Source of the DNA: Gordonia sediminis
GTDB taxonomy: Bacteria; Actinomycetota; Actinomycetes; Mycobacteriales; Mycobacteriaceae
DNA: 64,000 nucleotides
NCBI GenBank assembly: GCA_004193205.1
Contig: RZUM01000003.1
Location: forward strand, 558,001-622,000
Direction of reading: 5' to 3'
Position numbers and translations under genes: made by a program. Below are positions 9,204 through 17,706 of the stretch, piece by piece. A model generated the notes under the pieces. The model made no database searches and had not been told where the DNA came from. It saw only the letters and a program-made list of their open reading frames with translations. Position 1 is the first letter of the stretch; every line of letters begins with the position of its first letter.

Positions 9204-11825
9204 TCACTGCAATCCCGTGTGCGGGTGGCGCGGGAGGAGGGCAGAGAGTTCGTCACGAGTGTTGGTTCCGGTCTTCGACATCGCCCGATAGACATGGGTT
9301 TCGACGGTGCGCACCGACAGGAACAGACGCTCGGCAACCTCACGATTGGACAGTCCCTCACCGATCAGCATGACGATCTCCCGCTCACGTCCGGTCAGGG
9401 GTAGATTCTCCTCCGCCTGACGCAACGCCGGGGTGCAGGCACCGCCGCACTGCTCGGCCAGGCCGTCCACGCGGGTCGCGCTTGCCAGTTCCGATCCCCG
9501 TTTGCCGTCGCGCCGGAATACCTCTGCCGCGTGGGCGGCGGCGTCGACGGCCGCGATGAGATCACCCATCTCCTCGAATTGCTCTGACACCGAGATTAAT
9601 TCAGCACCATCGGCATCACGCAGGGCGGTCGCGAACCGCGCCGCCACACCCGCGCGCGGACCCTCCACGATCGATTCCAGATCATGCAGCCTCGGCGCGC
9701 TGGAGGGATCACCGAATTGGGTTGCGGTCTGCAGACACAGCACTTCGGCCGCGAACCGGCCGGTCACTCGGGCGCGTTCGGCCGCCGACAGCGCGACGGC
9801 GATCGCTTCGCTGACCGCCCCCTGCCCCCCAGCCACCCACGCGCGCGCCAACGCGTGCTCATGGTCCAGCGATCGGAACACCCTACGCACGTCGTCGTGC
9901 GCGGCAAGCTCGGCGGCCGCCTCACGCGTCGAACCGCGCAGGGCGAGTGCGGTGATGTGCGGTACCCGATAGCGGTAGCCCCATCCCCCGGGATATGCCA
10001 CGGACAGCCCGTCGGCCGCGCTTTGCAGCAACGAGCACGCCATGTCGAGTCGGCCGGCACCGAGTGCCGCCCGCCCCGCCACCGCGGCACCGAGCAGTTG
10101 AGCGGCGCCGGGCAGATCGGCGGCCTGCCCACGAACACGCTCGGCAACCTCGAGCGCATCGCGGATCTCCCCCGCCAGCAGCAGCGCGCTGACTTCGGCA
10201 TCGGCGATGTTGAACATCATCTGCGGCGCGTCGAGGGATCGCGTCGCGACGGCGCGGCCCCCTGCGGCCACCGACAACGAATGGGACATGCGCCCCGCGT
10301 CGGCGGCGATCTGCGCCAGCGCCCAGGCTATCTCCGCCCCGACGACGGGGAGGTCGGCCGGCGCAAGATCCTTCGACGCGTCCAACGCCGCATCCGGCAG
10401 GTCCATCGCAAACCAGTAGACGGTGAGGAAGGCGTCGATGTAGGCGCGCGCATCGGTGGAGATACTGCGCGCCGCATCGTCGATCAGTTCCTTCGCCCGC
10501 TGCGGGTCCGACAACGCCCACAACAGGTTGCTCGACCGCAGGAACGCGAACCGGGCACGGTCCCGGTCAGTCAGGTCGCCGGTGCCCATTGCGGCGAGAA
10601 CGTCCTCCGCCTCCTGGCCGCGCCCCAACCACGACAACGCATGTGCCCGCACAAGGTGTGGGTCCGGTCCCGCTCCGGCGCGGATCGCTGCCTGCGCGAG
10701 CCGATCAGCCAGTGCCAGGTCGGCAAGCCCGACCGCCCCATAGGCGGCTCTGACCAGCAAGTCGGTGTCGGGCTGCAGATCCGAGTCCAGGCTCAACGCG
10801 GCTCGGCGCACGACGACCCGCAGATCGTCGCGACGCTCTGAGGAGGCGAGTTCGGCGGCGACCAGCCCGCGCAGCCGCCGCAACCGGGTGCGCGCCGCAC
10901 GACTGCGGCGTACCTGCCCGTAGAGGGGATGTGCCATGCGCACCTCGAGACCGTCGCCGGCCGGCTCGACAGAGATCAGGCCTCGTGTCTCGGCTTCCTC
11001 GACGGTGGCGGCATCGGTGATCCGGGTCAGGGCGGCCAACTCGATCGGCTCGGCGACAGCGACGATGTCGATCACTTCGCCGACCGGCGCCCGAAGAGTT
11101 CCGATCCGGGATTCGATCAGCTCGACCAGGCCCGGCGACATACTCGGCTCCCCGATCCACTGCCAGTGCCCGTCGTGCAGCACCATCCGTCCGGCGGCCA
11201 CCTCGTGTTCGACGATGTTGCGCAGATACAGCACATTGCCGCCGGTCAGCTGCCACAGCCGTCGAGTGGCATCCGCATCCACCGGCACCTTCAGTGTCGA
11301 CAACAACAGTTCACCGACGTCGTCCTGCGTCAGCACGGCGAGGTCCAACCGGTCGAACCCGCCGGCCTTCCAGATCTCCTGGATCGGGACAGGTACCGGC
11401 GCACCATCCCGGGCGGTGAGGACCACCTTCGCCACGCCGCGCGCAACGATCTGATGCACCACGAACGCGGACAGGTCATCGAGCAGATGGACGTCGTCGA
11501 CACCTACCACCGTGCGCGTCGCCGATGACCGAGCGGTCAGCGCCTCGATCACGCCCTGCAGCACCGCAACGGTGTCGGAGACCCCCGACGGCACCCACGC
11601 GCTGAACGCGCCCAGCGGGATGCTCCGGGCCGCCGACGTGCCCGCCGTCCAGCGGATCTCGCCGCCCTGCGACGACACCGCCCACAACGCCTCGCGAGCG
11701 ATCCGACTCTTGCCCACACCCTCCGGCCCGCAGATCAGAATGCCGCAATCGGCCGGCGCCGAGAGCGCGGCTTCGACGATTCGCATCTCCTTCGTGCGGC
11801 CGACCAACGGCCACGACAAACGCAC
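9204..11825 (-). CDS. LuxR-family regulator with N-terminal ATPase domain (copy A)
   Basis: 873 residues. A GTG start leads into VRLSWPLVGR, a Walker A motif GPEGVGKS at residues 33-40 and an NTPase domain, then a long helical TPR-like middle, and a C-terminal LuxR helix-turn-helix (LTGREREIVMLIGEGLSNRE, then TVETHVYRAMSKTG). This is the LAL/MalT-like architecture, in which ATP and ligand binding control DNA binding. It is clearly a paralogue of the next regulator at 11964-14579, with almost the same length and matching segments throughout. The start matches in both copies. The target genes are unknown; the downstream secreted protein is one candidate. Confidence 0.88.
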   Translation of the reverse strand: MRLSWPLVGRTKEMRIVEAALSAPADCGILICGPEGVGKSRIAREALWAVSSQGGEIRWTAGTSAARSIPLGAFSAWVPSGVSDTVAVLQGVIEALTARSSATRTVVGVDDVHLLDDLSAFVVHQIVARGVAKVVLTARDGAPVPVPIQEIWKAGGFDRLDLAVLTQDDVGELLLSTLKVPVDADATRRLWQLTGGNVLYLRNIVEHEVAAGRMVLHDGHWQWIGEPSMSPGLVELIESRIGTLRAPVGEVIDIVAVAEPIELAALTRITDAATVEEAETRGLISVEPAGDGLEVRMAHPLYGQVRRSRAARTRLRRLRGLVAAELASSERRDDLRVVVRRAALSLDSDLQPDTDLLVRAAYGAVGLADLALADRLAQAAIRAGAGPDPHLVRAHALSWLGRGQEAEDVLAAMGTGDLTDRDRARFAFLRSSNLLWALSDPQRAKELIDDAARSISTDARAYIDAFLTVYWFAMDLPDAALDASKDLAPADLPVVGAEIAWALAQIAADAGRMSHSLSVAAGGRAVATRSLDAPQMMFNIADAEVSALLLAGEIRDALEVAERVRGQAADLPGAAQLLGAAVAGRAALGAGRLDMACSLLQSAADGLSVAYPGGWGYRYRVPHITALALRGSTREAAAELAAHDDVRRVFRSLDHEHALARAWVAGGQGAVSEAIAVALSAAERARVTGRFAAEVLCLQTATQFGDPSSAPRLHDLESIVEGPRAGVAARFATALRDADGAELISVSEQFEEMGDLIAAVDAAAHAAEVFRRDGKRGSELASATRVDGLAEQCGGACTPALRQAEENLPLTGREREIVMLIGEGLSNREVAERLFLSVRTVETHVYRAMSKTGTNTRDELSALLPRHPHTGLQ

Positions 11826-11884
11826 TCACCAAGCGTAGGAGTGCAAGCGGCTCCCCAACAGGCGAACAATCGATTTGCGCCGTG

Positions 11885-11948
11885 CTATTCAGCGTGTGAT
11901 TCGGTGGTCCAGGCCGCGTAAGCGCTCTCGAACATCCCGCGCCTCGAC
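11885..11948 (-). pseudogene. Duplicated remnant of the flavodoxin gene's 3' end
   Basis: This 64-base stretch between the two LuxR genes aligns with bases 14668-14730, the last 21 codons of the flavodoxin gene, with one single-base indel. Matching blocks are CTATTCAGCGTG, GATTCGG, GGCCGCG, TCTCGA and CGCCTCGAC. It has no coding capacity of its own. It shows that the unit duplicated was flavodoxin tail plus LuxR gene. Confidence 0.75.
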
Positions 11949-11963
11949 CTGGTGCCGAATCAC

Positions 11964-14579
11964 TCATCGCGTATGTCGGTGGCGCGGGAGGAGGGCAGCG
12001 AGTTCATCACGCGTAGTGGTTCCGGTCTTCGACATCGCCCGGTAGACATGGCTTTCGACAGTGCGCACCGACAGGAACAGCCGCTCGGCAACGTCGCGAT
12101 TGGACAAGCCCTCACCGATCAGCATCACAATCTCGCGCTCGCGGTCGGTCAGCGGCAGGTTCTCCGACGCCTGACGCAGTGTCGGTGTGCAGGCACCGCC
12201 ACACTGCTCGGCCAAGCCATCCGCTCGGGTCGAGCTTGCCAACGCCGATCCCCGTTTGCCTTGACCACGAAACACGAGCGCCGCACGGGCGGCGGCGTCG
12301 AGAGCGGCGACGAGATCGCCCATATCCTCGAATTGCTCTGATGCCGAGAGCAATTCAGTGCCATCAGCCGCGTGAAGGGCTGCCGCCAACCGTGCCGCCG
12401 CGCCCACGCGCGGACCTTCGACAACCGATTCCAGCTCACGCAGCCTCGGTGCGCTGGTGACATCACCGAATTGGGCGGCGGTCTGCCGACACAGCACCTC
12501 GTCCGCGAACCGCCCGATCGCCCGAGCGCGCTCTGCCGCCGACAGCACGACGGCGATCGCCTCGCTGACCGCACCCTGTCCGGCGGCCACCCACGCCCGC
12601 GCGAGAGCGCGCTCGTGGTCCAGCGACCGAAAGGCTCTGCGCACGTCGTCGTGCGCGGCGAGCGCTGTGACGGCCTCACGCGTCGAACCGCGCAGGGCGA
12701 GTGCGGTGATGTGCGGTATCCGATAGCGGTATCCCCACCCCTCGGCGTGCGCCACGGACAGACCGTCGGCCGCGGTACGCAGCAGCGAGCATGCGGTGTC
12801 GAGGTGGCCGGCGCCAAGTGCCGCCCGACCGGCCACGGCGGCACCCAGGAGTTGAGCCGCCCCGGGGAGATCGGCGGCTTGCCCACGGACTCGCTCGGCG
12901 ACGTCGAGCGCAGATCGGATCTCCCCGGCCAGCAGCAGCGCGCTGACTTCGGCGTCGGCGATGTTGAACCTCATCTGCGGTGCGTCGAGCGATCGCGTCG
13001 CGACAGTGCGTCCGGTGTCCGCCACCGACACCGATTCGGCCGTGCGTCCCGCGTCGGCGGCGATCTGCGCCAGTGCCCACGACACTTCCGCCCCGGCGAC
13101 CGGGAGGTCGTTTGGCGCGAGGTTGTTTGCCGCGCGTAGGGCCGCATCAGGCCGGTCCATCGCGAACCAGTACACCGTGCGGAAGGCGTCGATGTACTCG
13201 CGCGCATCCGGGTCGATGCCCCGCGCCGCGTCGTCGATGAGTTCTTTCGCCCGCCGCGGGTCCGACAACGCCCACATCATGTTGCTCGACCGCAGGAACG
13301 CGAATCGGGCACGGTCGCGGTCGGACAACTCGTCGGTGCTGGTCGCGGCAAGTACATCCTCCGCCTCCTGCCCGCGCCCCATCCACGACAATGCATGTCC
13401 CCGAACAAGATTCGGTTCAACACCCGTTCCGGCGCGGGCAGCGGCCTGCGCAAGGCGATCCGCGAGGGCCAGGTCGGCGAGCCAGACTGCGCCATACGCT
13501 GCTCGCAGAAGCAGATCCGCGTCGGGCCGCAGATCCGAATCGAGGCTCAACGTCGCGCGGCGCACGACGACCCGGAGGTCGTCGCGGTCGTCGGAGGTGG
13601 CGAGTTCGGAAACCACCAGACCGCGCAGCCGCCTCAGCCGAGTGCGTGCCGCGCGCCCGCGGCGCACCTGTCCGTAGAGCGGATGGGCCACCCGCACCTC
13701 GATACCGCCGCCCGCCGGCTCGAGCATGATCAAGCTCCGGATCTCGGCCTCCTCGACGGCAGCGGCGTCGGCGATCCGGGTGAGGACCTCCAGTTTGATC
13801 GGCTCGGCGACAGAAACGACGTCGATCACGTCGCCAACCGGCGCGGGAAGGGTTCCGATCCGGGATTCGATCAGCTCGACCAAACCCGGAGGGACACGGG
13901 GCTCCCCAATCCACCGCCAGTTACCGTCGCGCTGCACCATCCGCCCACCCGCGACTTCGTATTCGACGATGTTGCGCAGATAAAGGACATTGCCGCTGGT
14001 CAGCTGCCACAGTCGCCGCGTGACATCCGCATCGACCGAACCCGGCAACACCGCCGACAGCAATTCGCCGATATCGTCGCGCGTCAGTGCGGTGAGGTCG
14101 AGTCGGTCGCACTGTCCTGCCTTCCAGATGTCCTGGATCGGGGCGGGAAGCGGCGCTTCGGCGCGCGCGGTGAGGACCAGCTTCGCCGCGCCACGCGCGA
14201 CGATCTGGTGGACCACGAACGCGGACAGGTCGTCGAGCAGATGGACATCGTCAACGCCCACCACCACGCCGGCCGCCGACGACGCAGCGGTCAGCGCCTC
14301 GATCAGCCCGTGGAGCACCGCCACGGTGTCTGAGAAACCCGTGGGCACCCACGCACTAAACGCGCCGAGGGGGATGTCCCGGGCCGCCGATGTGCCTGCC
14401 GTCCAGCGGGTCTCACCGCCGTTGGCCGCCACTGCCGACAAGGCCTCACGGGCGATCCGACTCTTGCCGACGCCCTCCGGCCCGCTGATCAGAATCCCGG
14501 ATTCGGCCGGAGCCGAGAGCGCGGCTTCGACGATTCGCATCTCCTTCGTGCGGCCGACCATCGGCCACGACAAACGCAC
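11964..14579 (-). CDS. LuxR-family regulator with N-terminal ATPase domain (copy B)
   Basis: 871 residues, with the same architecture as copy A: Walker A GPEGVGKS near residue 35, a helical middle, and a C-terminal LuxR motif (LTDREREIVMLIGEGLSNRD, then TVESHVYRAMSKTG). The GTG at 14579 is chosen because it starts VRLSWPMVGR exactly as in copy A; the frame is open further upstream, but that part is arginine-rich and not shared. It sits 88 bases downstream of the flavodoxin gene on the same strand, probably the ancestral arrangement. Both Walker A and HTH look intact, so both copies may be active. Confidence 0.88.
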   Translation of the reverse strand: MRLSWPMVGRTKEMRIVEAALSAPAESGILISGPEGVGKSRIAREALSAVAANGGETRWTAGTSAARDIPLGAFSAWVPTGFSDTVAVLHGLIEALTAASSAAGVVVGVDDVHLLDDLSAFVVHQIVARGAAKLVLTARAEAPLPAPIQDIWKAGQCDRLDLTALTRDDIGELLSAVLPGSVDADVTRRLWQLTSGNVLYLRNIVEYEVAGGRMVQRDGNWRWIGEPRVPPGLVELIESRIGTLPAPVGDVIDVVSVAEPIKLEVLTRIADAAAVEEAEIRSLIMLEPAGGGIEVRVAHPLYGQVRRGRAARTRLRRLRGLVVSELATSDDRDDLRVVVRRATLSLDSDLRPDADLLLRAAYGAVWLADLALADRLAQAAARAGTGVEPNLVRGHALSWMGRGQEAEDVLAATSTDELSDRDRARFAFLRSSNMMWALSDPRRAKELIDDAARGIDPDAREYIDAFRTVYWFAMDRPDAALRAANNLAPNDLPVAGAEVSWALAQIAADAGRTAESVSVADTGRTVATRSLDAPQMRFNIADAEVSALLLAGEIRSALDVAERVRGQAADLPGAAQLLGAAVAGRAALGAGHLDTACSLLRTAADGLSVAHAEGWGYRYRIPHITALALRGSTREAVTALAAHDDVRRAFRSLDHERALARAWVAAGQGAVSEAIAVVLSAAERARAIGRFADEVLCRQTAAQFGDVTSAPRLRELESVVEGPRVGAAARLAAALHAADGTELLSASEQFEDMGDLVAALDAAARAALVFRGQGKRGSALASSTRADGLAEQCGGACTPTLRQASENLPLTDREREIVMLIGEGLSNRDVAERLFLSVRTVESHVYRAMSKTGTTTRDELAALLPRHRHTR

Positions 14580-14667
14580 CCGACAAGCGTAGGAGTGCGG
14601 ACAGCACCGAAGAAGGCGAACCGATGATTTCCTGCCACGGCGGCATCCGTGGTACTTGGCAGCTGAT

Positions 14668-15195
14668 CTATTCAGCGTGCGATTCGGCGCCCCGGGCCGC
14701 GCGCGCGATCTCGACGGCCCACGCCTCGACATCGGCCCAATCGCGGTGATCGCCCGGGCGTGCCCCCATCACCCACATCAGCATCCGGAACTTCCGCTCG
14801 GGCGGACGACCGAACCTACCTGCGAACGCGTGGTATGCGTTCGCCGCCAACCGGTCCCGCACCTCGGCAACCGCGGGCGGCAGCTTGTTGCGGAAGATCG
14901 CGCCGATCGGTCCGCGCAGCGTCGGGCCCATGCTGAGGGTGAACATCCAGACCGGGTGACGATGCAGTTCGGCGAGATTGTCGTCCACGAAACCCACGAA
15001 CTCAGGCAACACCGCACCGTTGTGAACCGCGCTGCCCAGCACGACAGTATCGACGCCGACAAGGTCGGGACCCTCGGCCACCGATGCCACGCGGACCTCG
15101 AGTCCCGAATCCTGCAGGTGTTGCCCCAGGCGGTCGGCCACCTCGGCGGTCGACCCGTCGGCGCTGGCATAGGCGACGAGCACGTTTGTGGTCAT
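14668..15195 (-). CDS. Flavodoxin-domain protein (HemG-like)
   Basis: 175 residues. The N-terminus TNVLVAYASADGSTAEVADR carries the FMN-phosphate loop of flavodoxins (ASADGSTAE), followed by VDTVVLGSAVHNG, typical of the HemG-like protoporphyrinogen-oxidase-type flavodoxin group. It should bind FMN and carry out electron transfer or quinone-linked reduction. The ATG at 15195 follows GAGGATGA; an upstream ATG at 15303 would add 36 unlike residues. Its 3' end is duplicated between the two LuxR genes. The physiological partner is unknown. Confidence 0.82.
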   Translation of the reverse strand: MTTNVLVAYASADGSTAEVADRLGQHLQDSGLEVRVASVAEGPDLVGVDTVVLGSAVHNGAVLPEFVGFVDDNLAELHRHPVWMFTLSMGPTLRGPIGAIFRNKLPPAVAEVRDRLAANAYHAFAGRFGRPPERKFRMLMWVMGARPGDHRDWADVEAWAVEIARAARGAESHAE

Positions 15196-15409
15196 GACTT
15201 CATCCTCACGCAGATATCGCGCGACCGGTAGAGGCCAACGGCCCCGGCGCGGGGACCCGTCGGCGAATCGCTTGCGCAGTCTCGGCGGTACCGCAATGCT
15301 CATAGCCGAAGGGTCTACCGGCAGCGTTTCTCCTACGACACGACGAGGACACGGATACCGATGAGATGCAGAGGTTTACTCGATCACCGTCCGCAGTCAG
15401 GTCACCGGA

Positions 15410-17629
15410 ATGTCTGAGCCAGGGTCCGCACCGTCGAGCATCGGCGTGCTCACCAGCGGGGGCGACGCCGCGGGCATGAACCCGGCGGTCCGGGCAGTGA
15501 TCCGCACCGCGCTGCACCACGGCATCGACGCCTACGCGATCCACGAGGGCTACCAGGGGCTCGTCGAAGGTGGTGAGTTCATCCGGCGGATGGAGATCGC
15601 CGACACCGACGGCATTCTGCACAAGGGCGGCACCGCGATCGGAACGGCCCGGTCGCAGGAGTTCCGTACCCGAGAGGGCCGCCGGGCAGCTGCCCGCAAC
15701 ATGCTCGAGCGCGGCATCGACGCGCTGGTCGTGATCGGCGGCGACGGTAGCCTCACCGGCGCGAACATGTTTCGCGCCGAATGGTCGGAACTGCTCGGCG
15801 AGCTGGTCGATGCCGGAGAGATCACCCGCGACGTCGCCGACGCCCACCCCTTCCTCCGGCTCGTCGGTCTGGTGGGCTCGATCGACAACGACATGTCCGG
15901 CACCGACATGACGATCGGCGCCGACACTGCGCTACACCGGATCGTCGAGGCGATGGACGCGCTGCGCAGCACAGCCTCCAGCCACCAGCGCTCCTTCGTC
16001 GTCGAGGTGATGGGACGGCACTGTGGTTATCTCGCGTTGATGGCCTCGTTGGCGACCGCTGCCAACTGGGTGCTGATTCCCGAACAACCACCGGCCGACA
16101 ACTGGGCCGAACAGATGTGCCGAGACATCCGCGCCGGCCGGCTCATCGGGCGTCGACAGTCGGTCGTGGTCGTCGCCGAGGGCGCCGAGGATCGCGACGG
16201 CAATCCGATCACCGCCGAGCAGATCAGGAAACTTCTCGAGGACGAACTGGGTGAGGACACCCGTATCACGACCCTCGGCCACGTGCAACGTGGTGGTTCA
16301 CCGAGCGCGTTCGATCGGTATCTGGCGACCCAGTTGGGGTGCGCCGCCGTGGAGCGTCTGCTCACCGACGACCCGCAGACGCCCGCCCAGTTGATCGGCC
16401 TGCGCGGGAACCGGGTGGTTACCTCTCCGCTGATGGAGTGTGTCGAACAGACACGGGCCGTCGCAGAACGCATCAAGGCCCATGACTACGACGGCGCGAT
16501 GTTGTTGCGCGGCGGCAGTTTCCGTCAGTCCTACAAGATCCTGCAGACGGTACAGCAGGCCGCCGCCCGCCCGACGCGGCCGGGCCGCCGACGCTTCCGT
16601 CTCGCGATCGTGCACGGCGGGGGCCCGGCGCCCGGGATGAACACCGCGGTCCGCGCGGCTGTGCGACTGGGCCTCGACCACGGCTACACCGTGCTGGCGG
16701 TGAAGAACGGTTTCCGCGGGCTTCGGCGCGGTCAGGTCCAAGAGATGGGCTGGATGGATGTCAGTGGCTGGGTGTCCGACGGTGGCGCCGAGCTCGGCAC
16801 CAATCGAGACGTGCCCTCGGGAGAGCAGATCGGGCAGATCGCCGAGCAGATCGCCGCCCATCGGATCGACGGTCTGCTGATGGCCGGCGGCTGGTCGGGC
16901 TACGCGGCCGCACACGAACTGCACCGGCACCGCGACAAGTATTCCGCGCTCGACATCCCGATCGTCTGCATGCCGATGACGATCAACAACGACGTACCGG
17001 GCACCGAGCTGAGCATCGGCAGCGACACCGCGCTGAACAGCATCGTGACCGACGTCGACAAGATCCGGCAGTCCGCGGTGGCCACCCGACGGGTCGTTGT
17101 CGTGGAAGTGATGGGTCGAGACTGCGGATACCTGGCCCTGCTCAGCGGGATCGCCTCGGGTGCCGAACGCATCTACATGCCGGAGGACCGCATCACCATC
17201 GATGACCTCACCTCCGACATCCACGCGATGGCCGAGGGATTCCGGTCCGGTAAGCGACTGGGACTGATCATCCGTAGCGAAGGTGCCGATGCGGTCTACA
17301 ACACGTGGTTCATCACGTCGTTGTTCGAGAAGGAGGGCGGGGAGCTGTTCGACGCCCGGCAGGCGGTCCTCGGGCACGTCCAGGAGGGCGGTGACCCGTC
17401 CCCGTTCGATCGCATCCACGCCACCACCTTGACCGCGCGCTGCATCGAGTTCCTCTCCGAGCAGCTTGAGGCCGGTGGCCGCGCCAGCGCCATGATCGGA
17501 TTCCAGTCCGGCCGACAGCAATTCACCGACCTGACCTCCTATCCCGCGCTCGTCGAACCGGACGTCAGACGGCCCGTCGAGCAACGCTGGATGGACAGCC
17601 GCCGGCTGGCGGTCATCATGCGTCGCTGA
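15410..17629 (+). CDS. Double-length 6-phosphofructokinase (two fused PFK domains)
   Basis: 739 residues, twice the usual bacterial length. The N-half has the ATP-type GGDGS (110-114), SIDND (157-161) with the catalytic-base aspartate Asp159, and MGRHCG (201-206). A linker near 385-395 leads to a second PFK domain (LAIVHGGGPAPGMNTAVRAA), in which GGDGS has become GGWSG (493-497) and TIDND has become TINND (524-528), so the catalytic aspartate is lost. This resembles eukaryotic PFK, where the C-half evolved into a regulatory domain. Predicted reaction: ATP plus fructose 6-phosphate to fructose 1,6-bisphosphate in the N-half. It is monocistronic and convergent with the cyclase gene. Confidence 0.9.
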   Translation: MSEPGSAPSSIGVLTSGGDAAGMNPAVRAVIRTALHHGIDAYAIHEGYQGLVEGGEFIRRMEIADTDGILHKGGTAIGTARSQEFRTREGRRAAARNMLERGIDALVVIGGDGSLTGANMFRAEWSELLGELVDAGEITRDVADAHPFLRLVGLVGSIDNDMSGTDMTIGADTALHRIVEAMDALRSTASSHQRSFVVEVMGRHCGYLALMASLATAANWVLIPEQPPADNWAEQMCRDIRAGRLIGRRQSVVVVAEGAEDRDGNPITAEQIRKLLEDELGEDTRITTLGHVQRGGSPSAFDRYLATQLGCAAVERLLTDDPQTPAQLIGLRGNRVVTSPLMECVEQTRAVAERIKAHDYDGAMLLRGGSFRQSYKILQTVQQAAARPTRPGRRRFRLAIVHGGGPAPGMNTAVRAAVRLGLDHGYTVLAVKNGFRGLRRGQVQEMGWMDVSGWVSDGGAELGTNRDVPSGEQIGQIAEQIAAHRIDGLLMAGGWSGYAAAHELHRHRDKYSALDIPIVCMPMTINNDVPGTELSIGSDTALNSIVTDVDKIRQSAVATRRVVVVEVMGRDCGYLALLSGIASGAERIYMPEDRITIDDLTSDIHAMAEGFRSGKRLGLIIRSEGADAVYNTWFITSLFEKEGGELFDARQAVLGHVQEGGDPSPFDRIHATTLTARCIEFLSEQLEAGGRASAMIGFQSGRQQFTDLTSYPALVEPDVRRPVEQRWMDSRRLAVIMRR

Positions 17630-17645
17630 CCGCGCAGGGCCATGG

Positions 17646-17659
17646 AGCCCGACCGGGCT
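17646..17659. terminator. Short hairpin between convergent genes
   Basis: AGCCC at 17646-17650 pairs with GGGCT at 17655-17659 around a 4-base loop, in the 77-base gap between the convergent PFK and cyclase genes. The stem is short and no T-run follows, so the call is weak. Confidence 0.25.
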
Positions 17660-17706
17660 TAGCCACGTCCAAGCGGTCCAGCCGGCGGCGACGGCGACGG
17701 TAATCC

